From Oscillospiraceae bacterium (lineage in GTDB: Bacteria; Bacillota; Clostridia; Oscillospirales; Ruminococcaceae): a stretch of 64,000 nucleotides of DNA. Made by a program: the position numbers and the translations under genes. The stretch covers positions 112,022 to 176,021 of the forward strand of contig JAQYLI010000004.1 in assembly GCA_028720105.1 (NCBI GenBank). Reading direction: 5' to 3'. The notes beneath the pieces were generated by a model, which was given only the letters and a program-made list of their open reading frames with translations, did not search any database and had not been told where the DNA came from. Below are positions 35,501-43,329 of the stretch, piece by piece; positions within the stretch are counted from its first letter, which is position 1, and the number at the start of each line of letters is the position of its first letter.

Positions 35501-36642
35501 CTGTTAAGGGCGCAGAGGGCTACTGTGTATATCTTGTGGCATATGACGGCTCGTCCTATCTCCTTGACAAGGTTTCAAAAACCACCGCTATACATACAAA
35601 TCTTTCCAACAATACCACCTTTACCTACAAGGTCTGCGCATATAAATACGTGGACGACACATTGGTCGAGGGCGATTTCTCGGTAAGCAAGACCGCTACC
35701 GTAGGAATTGAGCTGAACGCTCCCACCGATGTTACCGCAAAGGCAGGCAACGAGCAGATCACCCTTTCCTGGAAGAAGTCTGACGGAGCCGAGGGATATG
35801 TGGTTTATGCTTACAATATAGCTCAGATGTCCTTTACTCCCGTTGGTATCGTTACGGGCACAAGCTTCGTTCACACAGGACTTACCGCCGGCAGGGAATA
35901 CACCTATATGATAGCTGCATACAAGAATGTTAACGGCAGTGTGGTATATTCGGGATATTCCCTTTCAGTAACCGCAACGCCTACTTCTTCGGGCGGAACA
36001 AAGCCCTCCGACAACAGCAGCGCCGAGGCAGGAGATTACCGTATTTACATTACGGGAACCACTCCCTACGGAATGTCTAACAGCAATATTATCTCCGCTT
36101 TTGCAGGCAAGGGCGCATTTAATACGGATATTGACGTGAGATTTACCCTTAGCCCCGATACTGTTACCTCCGTTCAGGACGTGCTTAATTTCTACGGTGA
36201 GGGAATTGAAAGCTTCCTTATTTATCCTATGGATATCGCAATTTACAACGCAGGGACAAACACAAGGGCGACCATCAATCCTGGATATTATATGACCCTT
36301 ACCATTCCCGTTCCCGACGAGCTTCTGCCCTATTCGGAGCATATTTCCGTAGTGCACGTGTCCGATCTGGGACAGCTTGAGATACTTCCCTCTATCCACG
36401 TGAATGTGGGAGGGGTTGACTGTATGCAGTTTACCGCAAACAGTTTCTCGCCCTATGCGTTCGTGGTCTATCTCCCCGAGATAGGTGAGGACACCAGCGC
36501 AGGAACCCCTGCCGCCGCACAGGGAACCGCTCAGACAAGCACAAGCGGTCAGTCCGCAGCATTTACTTTCAGAAACACCTATCTCCCCGAAATTTACAGA
36601 CGGAGAGCAAGAAACAAGTTTTACAGGATAGTAAACAGATAA
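32545..36642 (+). CDS. Large mosaic surface protein with fibronectin type III domains
   Basis: 1365 aa. An 89-residue pre-signal extension with a hydrophobic helix (about 21-40) leads to PFRPL (90-94) and a signal-like segment ending ASA near 118. Residues 119-235 carry a short leucine-rich/BspA-like part (HSNAFRGMNGLTTITL) and about 240-770 several divergent FN3-like domains, all encoded in AT-rich DNA. Residues 772-1150 hold four regular FN3 domains (for example APTDFTATAGDGQITLKWS) encoded in GC-richer DNA. The C-terminal domain (about 1165-1315; LTIPVP, SFSPYAFVVY) matches that of the 332-aa secreted protein. No LPxTG. Likely an adhesin or substrate-binding protein (inference). Confidence 0.85.
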   Translation: MDFNTQRKIVRRLEEAGKNPLLFLPCLIAKYAVILFMSACRAVDMALSDSEGNFLGIKHKQKAKKAYGDVPVTGTDFFSEKKPVRKAALPFRPLWQRAMSLLLACAFVSMSAEITASAEIIRETVIVDSISEITSDYFTNKGYDLSSISELDLSTNYNNSSEYPVNVHSNAFRGMNGLTTITLGYSSNMVFSENINSVAPNATVFVKAQNENEYNDARSKINSENADVVWDKNNVFYSEIPNGVDNFKAYSAAKNTVILEWTENETYAGYNIYKYDMGKYSLIKSISSSEVKTVSVDGKAEVRRYEYPATSALTYAIRPYKMVIKSIDESNYTAKIASKRYSEKSSAAPLNTGKPTLTYTQSNKRITLHVKMPANSSAPSYYILFSRDSNENEFHILKKFNHSNFNSAGEYDFTDPNLYSGGTRSYDVIAYYDVFGKNIETYPDSVTSTPEYTLTTSGRIDVSSVQLNPPQHLTVTPIRNNATSDCYSGWSLSWDAPEDSNEIISSISYIVYANGVEVARTYVPNAVIAVDDSNIVQGEDITFSVSAVCDGISPSVPLKADEVKVSNECVELLDKKGGNQKANLIFKATGKDTTTQYTIWGKSNQTNTTTRIAAGEKFKTFRLDDENCTANGNGKYTYTLTGLTNDVTYDFWITSNAANVNYPSKILSVTPSQAPQEPSEEDGMIVDEFENGATITWKPVYKEDESQEKVDGYLVTIEKIETGEIIVYNDPVDKSTYTITKLENDKTYRATIKSFIDVEGTRIESVASAKIDFTPTVQVDDVLNLTVTPSGKVMNISWTAVKNATEYILTRTNPDGSQSEIYKGNKTSFTDSYVDNNTVYLYKVKAVRTVDGKDYVSDYSSEQRGMITYSLTSVQGLTAAGGDGCVILKWDKVDGADGYYVQYSNKDANSWTTIANVGQTTFTHTGLKNGDVYDYRIIPYVTINNKEESADTFAQKVTGKAGINLPAPTDFTATAGDGQITLKWSAVKGAEGYCVYLVAYDGSSYLLDKVSKTTAIHTNLSNNTTFTYKVCAYKYVDDTLVEGDFSVSKTATVGIELNAPTDVTAKAGNEQITLSWKKSDGAEGYVVYAYNIAQMSFTPVGIVTGTSFVHTGLTAGREYTYMIAAYKNVNGSVVYSGYSLSVTATPTSSGGTKPSDNSSAEAGDYRIYITGTTPYGMSNSNIISAFAGKGAFNTDIDVRFTLSPDTVTSVQDVLNFYGEGIESFLIYPMDIAIYNAGTNTRATINPGYYMTLTIPVPDELLPYSEHISVVHVSDLGQLEILPSIHVNVGGVDCMQFTANSFSPYAFVVYLPEIGEDTSAGTPAAAQGTAQTSTSGQSAAFTFRNTYLPEIYRRRARNKFYRIVNR

Positions 36643-36654
36643 CCTACAGCTTAA

Positions 36655-36687
36655 AAAGCCGCTTGTCAAGAGCTGACAGGCGGCTTT
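36655..36687 (+). terminator. Terminator of the surface-protein gene
   Basis: A 13-bp stem with one G-T pair (36655-36667 with 36675-36687), A-rich before and TTT after. Confidence 0.75.
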
Positions 36688-36745
36688 GTGATATCTGAGG
36701 TATGTTATAAGCGGAGAATGTTGTCTTTATTGTATCGGCTGAAAC

Positions 36746-36775
36746 AAAAAGCGGTGGATTTGTCCGCCGCTTTTT
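36746..36775. terminator. Bidirectional terminator between convergent genes
   Basis: AAAAAGCGGTGGA (36746-36758) with TCCGCCGCTTTTT (36763-36775). T runs follow on both strands, so it serves the ABC-2 permease gene on the minus strand as well. Confidence 0.85.
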
Positions 36776-36779
36776 AATG

Positions 36780-37520
36780 TTATTCCCATTTGAAAAATTT
36801 CACGGAAATGCCCGTACAGACCGCTGTTGTCAGAAGCATTGTCAATATGGCGGCGGCTGTGTTTTCCGAGGATATCGCGAGAAAGGTTGATTTCATCAGC
36901 CCGATGCCTTGCGTGAGAGGGAAAAGCCCTACAAGCTTCTGCATTATCCCGGGCATTATCTCAAAGGGGACTGTTGTCCCCGAGAACAGCAGAGCAGGGA
37001 AGTAAAGAACGCTTGCGATAACCCCTGCCTGCTTCGAGTTTTTGGCAAGTCCTCCCACCATCATACCGATGCTTAGGGTGGATACGGCTGTAAGCGCCCA
37101 GCTTCCGAGAAATTTTATAAGTGAGCCGCCAAAGTCTGCTCCCGATATGTATGCCGCTATGGCAAGGGTGATGAGCGAAACGGCGCAGTAAAGCATATAT
37201 ATTGCAAGCTCCGCTCCCAGCAGAAGCCCGGGGCTTGCGGGAGTTGCCTTGAAGCGCTTGAGAATTTTTTTCTCTCTGTAGCCAGATACTACCAGGGGCA
37301 GACCCATAAGTCCTCCTGCGCATATAGATACGGCGCAGACCGCTCCGAAGGACTGCTCCAAAAAGGTGTAGTCCGCCCCCTCAAAGGCAGGCTTTGAACG
37401 GTATATGAGTCCCAGCACTATAAACACCGCCAGGGGCATTATCAAAGCGAATATCACCATATTCATATCACGGATATTCAGCTTCAGCTCGTTTTTCATC
37501 AGCGTAAAAAAGCGTTTCAT
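36780..37520 (-). CDS. ABC-2 type transporter permease
   Basis: 246 aa with six hydrophobic segments and the ABC-2 layout (cytoplasmic start KNELKLNIRDMN, helix 1 at about 22-40, conserved PFEIMPGIMQKLVGLFPLTQG loop before the last helix). It forms the membrane half of an exporter with the ATPase encoded just upstream (4-nt ATGA overlap). The cargo is unknown, probably a drug, peptide or lipid. Confidence 0.9.
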   Translation of the reverse strand: MKRFFTLMKNELKLNIRDMNMVIFALIMPLAVFIVLGLIYRSKPAFEGADYTFLEQSFGAVCAVSICAGGLMGLPLVVSGYREKKILKRFKATPASPGLLLGAELAIYMLYCAVSLITLAIAAYISGADFGGSLIKFLGSWALTAVSTLSIGMMVGGLAKNSKQAGVIASVLYFPALLFSGTTVPFEIMPGIMQKLVGLFPLTQGIGLMKSTFLAISSENTAAAILTMLLTTAVCTGISVKFFKWE

Positions 37521-38236
37521 TCAGCGTTATCCTCCGACAAAATAAGATATGCGTCCTCGAATTTCTCACAGCCGCATTTTTCCTTTGCTTCGCTCACCGT
37601 TCCCATAAAAACGGGTGATCCTTTTTTTAATATGCATATCTCGTCGCAGAGAGCCTCCACCTCGTCCATAAAATGAGATGTGAGAACTATGGTAAGCCCC
37701 TCTTTTTTTAGCTCCGAGAGTATCTTCCACACATCACGCCTTGCTCTTGCGTCAAGCCCTGTGGTAAGCTCGTCAAGGAATACAAGCTTTGGCTTCGGGA
37801 TAAGGGCGAGGACGATGAAAAGTCTCTGACGTTCTCCTCCCGACAGGCTTTTTACCTGTGCGGCAATCTTGTCACCGATACCAAATTTTCGGCACAACTC
37901 CCTCCAGTCGGCGGGAGAGATGTACAGACAGGCGGTTTCCTCGCACAGCTCGTTTACTCTTATCTCGTTCTGATACTGGCTTTCCTGAAACTGCACTCCA
38001 ACCTGTTCAAAGAGACGGCGGCGCTCCTTTTTCGGGTCAAGCCCCAGAAGAGATGATGTTCCGCTGTCGGCTTTCTTAATGCCCAGCATACATTCGATGG
38101 CGGTGCTCTTTCCTGCGCCGTTTGCGCCCAAAAGCCCGAATACCGTTCCGCTTTTTACCGTAAGGGACAGACCCTTTAATACGGTTTTTTCGTCGTAGGC
38201 TTTGGTCAGTCCCATTACATTGACGGCGGCGGACAT
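37517..38236 (-). CDS. ABC transporter ATP-binding protein (ABC-2 exporter)
   Basis: 239 aa. Walker A GANGAGKST (35-43), signature LSGGERQRL, Walker B LVFLDELTTGLD (DEL instead of the usual DEP) and H-loop TSHFMDEVE. It starts one base into the stop of the AraC-type gene (TAATG) and overlaps the permease gene, so regulator, ATPase and permease form one transcript. Confidence 0.92.
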   Translation of the reverse strand: MSAAVNVMGLTKAYDEKTVLKGLSLTVKSGTVFGLLGANGAGKSTAIECMLGIKKADSGTSSLLGLDPKKERRRLFEQVGVQFQESQYQNEIRVNELCEETACLYISPADWRELCRKFGIGDKIAAQVKSLSGGERQRLFIVLALIPKPKLVFLDELTTGLDARARRDVWKILSELKKEGLTIVLTSHFMDEVEALCDEICILKKGSPVFMGTVSEAKEKCGCEKFEDAYLILSEDNAE

Positions 38237-39123
38237 TACGCTTTACCTCTCTGTCTTACTGCTTTAAGCTCAATATATCCTCTTTCGCCACGAGGTTCAA
38301 GCTGTATTCTCGGCTGAGTGTTATCCCACTCGTAACCGATAACAGAGGGGTCATACCTGTCCATCGACTGCTGAACGGCGGTGATGGCGGCGCAGTAATC
38401 CTCCTCCTCAAATGGCTCGCCCTGGAACATAAGATAATCGCACTCGGGGAGAGTTATCGCGTCAAAGCCCTCTGGGATTTCTCCGTCATAGTCTGTGGGA
38501 ACTTCAACGCCCTGAACATATATCGATGTGCCGTTTTTGCGGTATTTCTCTGTGAGCCACAGGCAGACAGGCTCGCCGCATAGGGAGTCCATACTTGTAA
38601 GCAGTCCCCATACATCGCAGCCCACTTCCTCGCAGTAGGCAAAATAGTCCGAAGCATTGACGCCGCGTTTGATAATAACTTTACGCTCGGGCTTATGCAT
38701 TACCTGAATAAACACGTTTTTTACATTTTCCATAGTCAAATTCTCCTTTCGCAGTTCACGGAATTTTACTCCATAGGGAATGAATAATGCAATGGGAACG
38801 GGTCGTCTGGCATATTCCCCGGGGTTGCAGCCGAATTCACGGAGAAAGGCTCGCTGATATCCGTCAACGCTGCCTAAGCCCAGCTCAAAGGCAATATCGG
38901 CTATCCGACATTCGCCGCTTTTGAGCTTCATTGCCGAATGGGAAAGCCTGAGCCTGCGGATATAGTCAGAGGGTGTAAGCCCTGTCTGCTCCTTGAATAT
39001 CCGATAGGAATACCAGGGGGAGAACATTGAGGTGCGTGCCAGCTCCGCCATTGTTATTTTCTCGTCAAGGTGACGGGAAATGTAGTCCTGCATACGCTGT
39101 ACGGCAAGTGTTGTATCGTTCAT
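38236..39123 (-). CDS. AraC-family regulator with GyrI-like effector domain
   Basis: 295 aa from ATG 39121-39123 (AAAGGAAA upstream). Two helix-turn-helix motifs lie at residues 8-108 (MAELARTSMFSPWYSYRIF; RIADIAFELGLGSVDGYQRAF), followed by a GyrI-like small-molecule-binding domain (about 130-290). This architecture, as in Rob/SoxS-like multidrug regulators, joined to an ABC-2 exporter suggests it senses an amphipathic compound and controls the exporter encoded downstream (inference). Confidence 0.9.
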   Translation of the reverse strand: MNDTTLAVQRMQDYISRHLDEKITMAELARTSMFSPWYSYRIFKEQTGLTPSDYIRRLRLSHSAMKLKSGECRIADIAFELGLGSVDGYQRAFLREFGCNPGEYARRPVPIALFIPYGVKFRELRKENLTMENVKNVFIQVMHKPERKVIIKRGVNASDYFAYCEEVGCDVWGLLTSMDSLCGEPVCLWLTEKYRKNGTSIYVQGVEVPTDYDGEIPEGFDAITLPECDYLMFQGEPFEEEDYCAAITAVQQSMDRYDPSVIGYEWDNTQPRIQLEPRGERGYIELKAVRQRGKA

Positions 39124-39215
39124 TTTCGGATTTCCTTTCCCGGGAGTGTTCCGTCTCCCATTGATTACATTATATCTGATACAAGGAAAATTTTCTCGAC
39201 TTTTTTTGCTGAAAA

Positions 39216-39278
39216 ATGGAAAGTGTGCTTGACATTTATGAAAATGTGTGTTATACTGATGGAAAGTGAACTTTACAT
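39216..39278 (+). promoter_or_regulatory. Promoter flanked by 20-bp direct repeats (putative operators)
   Basis: The promoter is TTGACA (39229-39234), 17 bp, TATACT (39252-39257), TGt extension. A 20-bp sequence beginning ATGGAAAGTG occurs at 39216-39235 (over the -35) and 39259-39278 (at the transcript start), 43 bp apart with four mismatches. This fits autoregulation by the XRE protein encoded next. Confidence 0.75.
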
Positions 39279-39298
39279 ATAACATAAACGGAGGGACT

Positions 39299-39502
39299 AT
39301 GAAAAACAGGCTTGAAGAAATACGAAAGGAACGAGGGATAAAGCAGGAGGAGCTGGCGCAGGCAATGGGCGTTTCACGGCAGACCATCGGCTCTCTTGAA
39401 AACGGCAGGTACAATCCGTCCATAACCCTTGCCATAAAGCTTGCAAGGTATTTCGGAATGACGGTGGAGGACATTTTTATTTACGAGGAGGAACAGCAGT
39501 GA
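39299..39502 (+). CDS. Small XRE-family regulator
   Basis: 67 aa from ATG 39299 with GGAGGG upstream. Almost the whole protein is one helix-turn-helix domain (IKQEELAQAMGVSRQTIGSLENGRYNPS). Such short regulators are common beside a small membrane protein, as here: its stop overlaps the GTG start of the next gene by four bases (GTGA). Probably represses its own promoter through the flanking direct repeats (inference). Confidence 0.9.
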   Translation: MKNRLEEIRKERGIKQEELAQAMGVSRQTIGSLENGRYNPSITLAIKLARYFGMTVEDIFIYEEEQQ

Positions 39503-39979
39503 AATTTTATCTTAAACTCAGGGACTTTTTTTGATATCGGCAAGGGCAGCAGATTTTTCGGCAGGAAAAAAGCTTCGGGGGCAATGCAGATATTCGGCGG
39601 CGTTATGTACGGGCTGCTCATGGTTATGGCTGTTGCATTGAACGACACTTCCATAAATGTCAAAATAGCTTTGATCGTCCTGTTTTTGCTTGCCGCAGGG
39701 GATATGATACTCAGGGGGGTACATACCCTTAAAATGACAAAGGAAAACCCCGGTTATGTTGACGATATCCCCGAGATCGACAGGGACGAGCGCGGCAGGG
39801 AAATGCTCCGCTTTGCAGCATATACTTCTTTGCTGGTGTCCTATTTCCTGGGACTCATTGCAGGCTTGGTGCTTGTGTTTCTTGATCTGGAGCAGGCGGG
39901 TATAGCGGTGATGGTATTTGTCTGCATACAGCAGATGATATTTGATATCTTCCGTATCTGCGAGGAAAAGCTGAACTGA
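39499..39979 (+). pseudogene. Frameshifted small membrane protein gene
   Basis: GTG 39499 with GAGGAGG upstream starts a frame that reads KFYLKLRDFF and stops at TGA after seven T (39526-39532). Removing one T joins it to DIGKGSRFFGRKKASGA and the 131-aa frame from ATG 39584, giving about 159 aa. The downstream part has four hydrophobic segments in two pairs. Small membrane proteins of this kind often follow short XRE regulators. The break may be a true mutation, slippage at the T run, or a sequencing error; internal initiation at 39584 is possible but weak. Confidence 0.75.
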
Positions 39980-39981
39980 TA

Positions 39982-40015
39982 AAAGGCTGTCTGCGGCATT
40001 TCGCAGGCAGCCTTT
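39982..40015. terminator. Bidirectional terminator
   Basis: A 14-bp stem with one G-T pair (39982-39995 with 40002-40015) between convergent genes; T runs on both strands. Confidence 0.85.
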
Positions 40016-40019
40016 AAAC

Positions 40020-41888
40020 TTACTTTTTCACATTCATCGCTCTCATAGCGTTTAGAATTGCTATGACCGAAACACCCACGTCCGCAAACACCGCAGCCCA
40101 CATATTTGCAATGCCAAGTGCTCCTAAAATAAGAGTGAGCAGCTTTACGCCCAGCGCAAAGACGATGTTCTGTCTTACGATAGAAGCGGTCTTGCCTGCG
40201 ATTTTTATGGCAAGGGGAATTTTGCGGGGGTCGTCGTCCATAAGCACAACGTCGGCGGCTTCGATGGCTGCGTCCGAACCCATTGCACCCATTGCTATGC
40301 CGATGTCTGCCCTTGTGAGAACGGGGGCATCGTTTATGCCGTCTCCCACGAAGATAAGGGACTTCTTTGGCGGCTTCTCCGCAAGCAGCTTTTCAACGCA
40401 GTCTACCTTGTCGGCGGGGAGCAGCTCGGCGTGATACTCGTCAATGCCAAGAGCCTTTGCACATTGCTCTCCCACTCTGCGGTCGTCTCCCGTAAGCATT
40501 ACGGTTTTCTGCACTCCCATATTCCTGAGACATTCCATTGCTTCCTTTGCGCCCTCCTTGAGAGCGTCCGAGATGATTATGTGACCCATATATTCGCCGT
40601 TTACCGCAACGTGAACGGCAGTTCCCGGGTGGTGGCAGTCGTGAGCTTCGGAGATATTTTCCGCTTTCATAAGCTTCATATTTCCTGCAAGGACGGTTTT
40701 TCCGTCAATAATTGCTTTAACTCCGTGACCTGATATTTCCTGTACATTTTCTACCCTCGATGGGTTGCACTCCTTGCCCCAGGCACGTTTCAGTGAAAGA
40801 GAAATGGGGTGGTCGGAATAGCACTCGGCAAGAGCGGCAGTCTCAAGAAGCGCATCTTTATCCATTTTGTCCGAATGAACAGCCGTTACCTCAAAGCTGC
40901 CCTTGGTGAGGGTTCCCGTTTTGTCGAAAACAACAACGCCTGCGCCTGCAAGTGCCTCAAGGTAATTGCCGCCCTTAATGAGTATTCCCGCCTTTGAAGC
41001 ACCGCCAATTCCGCTGAAAAAGGTGAGGGGAATGGAAATGACAAGGGCGCAGGGGCAGGAAATTACAAGAAATGTCATTGCCCTGTAGACCCATTTGCCG
41101 AACTCGTCTCCCGTAAGCAGGGGAGGGATAAACGCCAGAAGAAGCGCTCCAATAACCACCGCAGGAGTGTAGATACGGGCAAACTTTGAAATGAAATTCT
41201 CGCTTTTTGACTTCTTCTCCTGGGAATTTTCCACAAGCTCCAGAATTTTTGAAACGGTGGACTGCCCGAATTCCTTTGTGACCCTTATTTTGAGGATACC
41301 CGTAAGATTTACACAGCCGCTTATTATCTCGCCGCCCTCGCACACGTCACGGGGTATGGACTCGCCTGTGAGAGCCGAGGTGTCAACGGCTGACGTTCCC
41401 GAAATGACAATGCCGTCAAGGGGAACTTTTTCGCCTGCTTTAACGGTTATGACGGTGCCTATCTCCACTTCTTCGGGGTCAACTTGAATGAGTTTGCCGT
41501 TTTCATCTTCAATATTTGCATAGTCGGGACGGATATCCATAAGCTCGGAAATTGACTTCCTTGACTTGCTCACGGCGCAGGACTGGAAAAGTTCTCCCAC
41601 CTGATAGAAAAGCATTACCGCCGTTCCCTCTGCATATTCGCCCGTGGCAAATGCGCCTATGGTGGCAACGGTCATAAGAAAGCTTTCATCGAAAAACTGT
41701 AAATGAATTATCCCGAGAATGGCTTTTCTCAGAATGTCATACCCAATTATCAGATAGGGGATAAGGAATAATGCAAGCTTCCATATGCCTATGTCGGCTT
41801 TGGTTACGCCGAAAAATATCATCTCTGCTATGAGGATAACGAAGCTTATGATTATCCTGGTCAGCATTTTTTTCTGCTTTTTGCTCAT
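40020..41888 (-). CDS. Zinc/cadmium/lead-exporting P1B-type ATPase
   Basis: 622 aa. The transmembrane CPC motif (SCPCALVIS), the phosphorylated DKTGTLTKG, the SDHPIS HP-motif and GDGINDAPVL are intact. A lysine in helix 7 (ALGVKLL) and D-x-G in helix 8 (DVGVSVIA) mark the P1B-2 subgroup, which exports Zn2+, Cd2+ and Pb2+. There is no N-terminal metal-binding domain; instead a separate HMA protein is encoded 10 nt upstream. Operon: methyltransferase, ArsR, HMA, ATPase. Confidence 0.93.
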   Translation of the reverse strand: MSKKQKKMLTRIIISFVILIAEMIFFGVTKADIGIWKLALFLIPYLIIGYDILRKAILGIIHLQFFDESFLMTVATIGAFATGEYAEGTAVMLFYQVGELFQSCAVSKSRKSISELMDIRPDYANIEDENGKLIQVDPEEVEIGTVITVKAGEKVPLDGIVISGTSAVDTSALTGESIPRDVCEGGEIISGCVNLTGILKIRVTKEFGQSTVSKILELVENSQEKKSKSENFISKFARIYTPAVVIGALLLAFIPPLLTGDEFGKWVYRAMTFLVISCPCALVISIPLTFFSGIGGASKAGILIKGGNYLEALAGAGVVVFDKTGTLTKGSFEVTAVHSDKMDKDALLETAALAECYSDHPISLSLKRAWGKECNPSRVENVQEISGHGVKAIIDGKTVLAGNMKLMKAENISEAHDCHHPGTAVHVAVNGEYMGHIIISDALKEGAKEAMECLRNMGVQKTVMLTGDDRRVGEQCAKALGIDEYHAELLPADKVDCVEKLLAEKPPKKSLIFVGDGINDAPVLTRADIGIAMGAMGSDAAIEAADVVLMDDDPRKIPLAIKIAGKTASIVRQNIVFALGVKLLTLILGALGIANMWAAVFADVGVSVIAILNAMRAMNVKK

Positions 41889-41898
41889 AGTGACCTCT

Positions 41899-42117
41899 TT
41901 ACATTATAATCGTGCAGTCGGGTTCAATCTTTTTGCACTCAACCGCAGCTTTTTTCATTATCTCGTCAAAGCGGGCGTCATCGGCGGTGATGGTGAGCTT
42001 CTGTGAGATGAAGCTTACCGTTGCGGACTCTACGCCCTCAATTTTGTTTATTGCGTTTTCCATTTTCTTGGCGCAGTTTGCGCAGTCAAGATCTTCAAGC
42101 TTAAATACCTTTTTCAT
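41899..42117 (-). CDS. HMA-domain metallochaperone
   Basis: 72 aa, a single heavy-metal-associated domain with the ligand motif DCANCAKK (residues 10-17). It probably hands metal to the P1B ATPase encoded next, replacing that protein's missing N-terminal domain. The fold is beta-alpha-beta-beta-alpha-beta by pattern. AAGGAGAA site upstream. Confidence 0.9.
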   Translation of the reverse strand: MKKVFKLEDLDCANCAKKMENAINKIEGVESATVSFISQKLTITADDARFDEIMKKAAVECKKIEPDCTIIM

Positions 42118-42130
42118 AATAACATTTCTC

Positions 42131-42322
42131 CTTGATTTATATATTATTTGTATCGTTACCGAGCCGCCTGTCTGCCGCCCGGATAAATTACAGAACGAAC
42201 GGCTGCAGGCTTAGCCTGCCCTGCTTGATTTATAATTATGAGTCAATATTTGTAATGTTACCGAGCCGACGGTCTGTTGTCCTAATAAATTACAGAACGA
42301 GCGGCTGCAGGCTCAGCCTGCC
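42131..42322. repeat. Two imperfect tandem copies of a 90-99 bp intergenic unit
   Basis: Copies at 42131-42220 and 42224-42322 share CTTGATTTAT, GTTACCGAGCCG, ATAAATTACAGAACGA and CGGCTGCAGGCT. Each contains a GCAGGCT-N-AGCCTGC hairpin. It lies inside the metal operon between ArsR and HMA. Confidence 0.8.
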
Positions 42323-42325
42323 TGC

Positions 42326-42673
42326 CTATTCTTCAACGTGCTCCATACCCATTTCGATAATGCTCCTTACGTGGTTGTCGGAAAGGGAATAGAAAACGAT
42401 TTTGCCTTCCTTGCGGAAACGCACAAGCTTGTTGTTTTTAAGCACCCTCAGCTGATGTGATACCGCCGTCTGACTCAACCCCAAAAGCTGCGCCATATCG
42501 TTTACGCAAAGCTCGGACTCGAAAAGGGCGTAAAGTATGCGTATTCTCGTGGTGTCTCCGAAAACCTTGAAAAGCTCAGCCAGATCGTAGAGTATTTCGT
42601 CGGGGGGAAGCTGTGACTTCACCTTTTCAACTACGTCCTCGTGGACGCATAAAAATTCGTCCTTGTTTTCCAT
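42326..42673 (-). CDS. ArsR/SmtB-family metal-sensing repressor
   Basis: 115 aa. Winged helix with CVNDMAQLLGLSQTAVSHQLR. The C-terminal helix carries DNH ... HVEE (SDNHVRSIIEMGMEHVEE), the alpha-5 zinc-sensing ligands of SmtB/CzrA-type repressors. The alpha-3 motif ELCVND has only the first cysteine of the CadC/ArsR-type CVC. So it most likely responds to zinc or cobalt and controls this efflux operon, perhaps at the palindrome at 43330-43359. Confidence 0.92.
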   Translation of the reverse strand: MENKDEFLCVHEDVVEKVKSQLPPDEILYDLAELFKVFGDTTRIRILYALFESELCVNDMAQLLGLSQTAVSHQLRVLKNNKLVRFRKEGKIVFYSLSDNHVRSIIEMGMEHVEE

Positions 42674-42685
42674 TATAAGCTCTCC

Positions 42686-43306
42686 TTACTTTTTTATTAC
42701 CGCAAAGCCTGCGGGGATATTTCCCAGAAGAAGCCTTGTGCTGTATTCACAGCAGCCGTTTTTCTCGGCGTTTTCGGCAATGAAATTCAGATATTCTTCG
42801 GTGTTCATTTCCTGCCCGCTATATCCGAGAAGCTTGTAGACCGCTATGCAAAGCTTGAAGAAAAGCCCCGACTCCTTTGTGACATAGGTAGGGAGGATTA
42901 TTTTTCCGCCCTTTTTGGTAACTCTCACAAGCTCGGAAAAGGCTTTGGACGGGTCGTCAAGCAGGTGCATAACGTTTCCTGCGATGACAACATCGAAGCT
43001 GTTGTCGGGGTCTTTCAGAGCGGTGATGTTCCGCTTGGCAAAGGCAATGTTGTAAACTCCGTTTCTGCGGGCTTTTTTCATCGACTGAATGAGCATTTCC
43101 TTTGAAATGTCGGTGCAGAGCACCTTTTTCGCATTTTTTGCCGCCGCCATTGACAGCATACCCGTTCCTGCGGCACAGTCAAGGACAATTGCGTCCTTTG
43201 GTATTTCATTTTCAAGCGCTTTGCACATCTGCTCGTTTACGGAGCGGTTAAAGACCGTTTCGTTAAGGTCGTAGATACTTGCGAAGGTGTCCCAGAATGA
43301 ACTCAT
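42686..43306 (-). CDS. Class I SAM-dependent methyltransferase
   Basis: 206 aa. SAM-binding motif VLDCAAGTGMLS (about 40-51), acidic LCTDISKEML and a post-motif VIAGNVMHLL. Substrate unknown. It opens the ArsR-HMA-ATPase operon, 12 nt before arsR, and is preceded by a candidate ArsR operator. Methyltransferases acting on metals or metalloids (ArsM) have conserved cysteines; those are not evident here, so a link to metals is only positional. Confidence 0.85.
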   Translation of the reverse strand: MSSFWDTFASIYDLNETVFNRSVNEQMCKALENEIPKDAIVLDCAAGTGMLSMAAAKNAKKVLCTDISKEMLIQSMKKARRNGVYNIAFAKRNITALKDPDNSFDVVIAGNVMHLLDDPSKAFSELVRVTKKGGKIILPTYVTKESGLFFKLCIAVYKLLGYSGQEMNTEEYLNFIAENAEKNGCCEYSTRLLLGNIPAGFAVIKK

Positions 43307-43329
43307 TTATATCATCTCCATATTATTGA

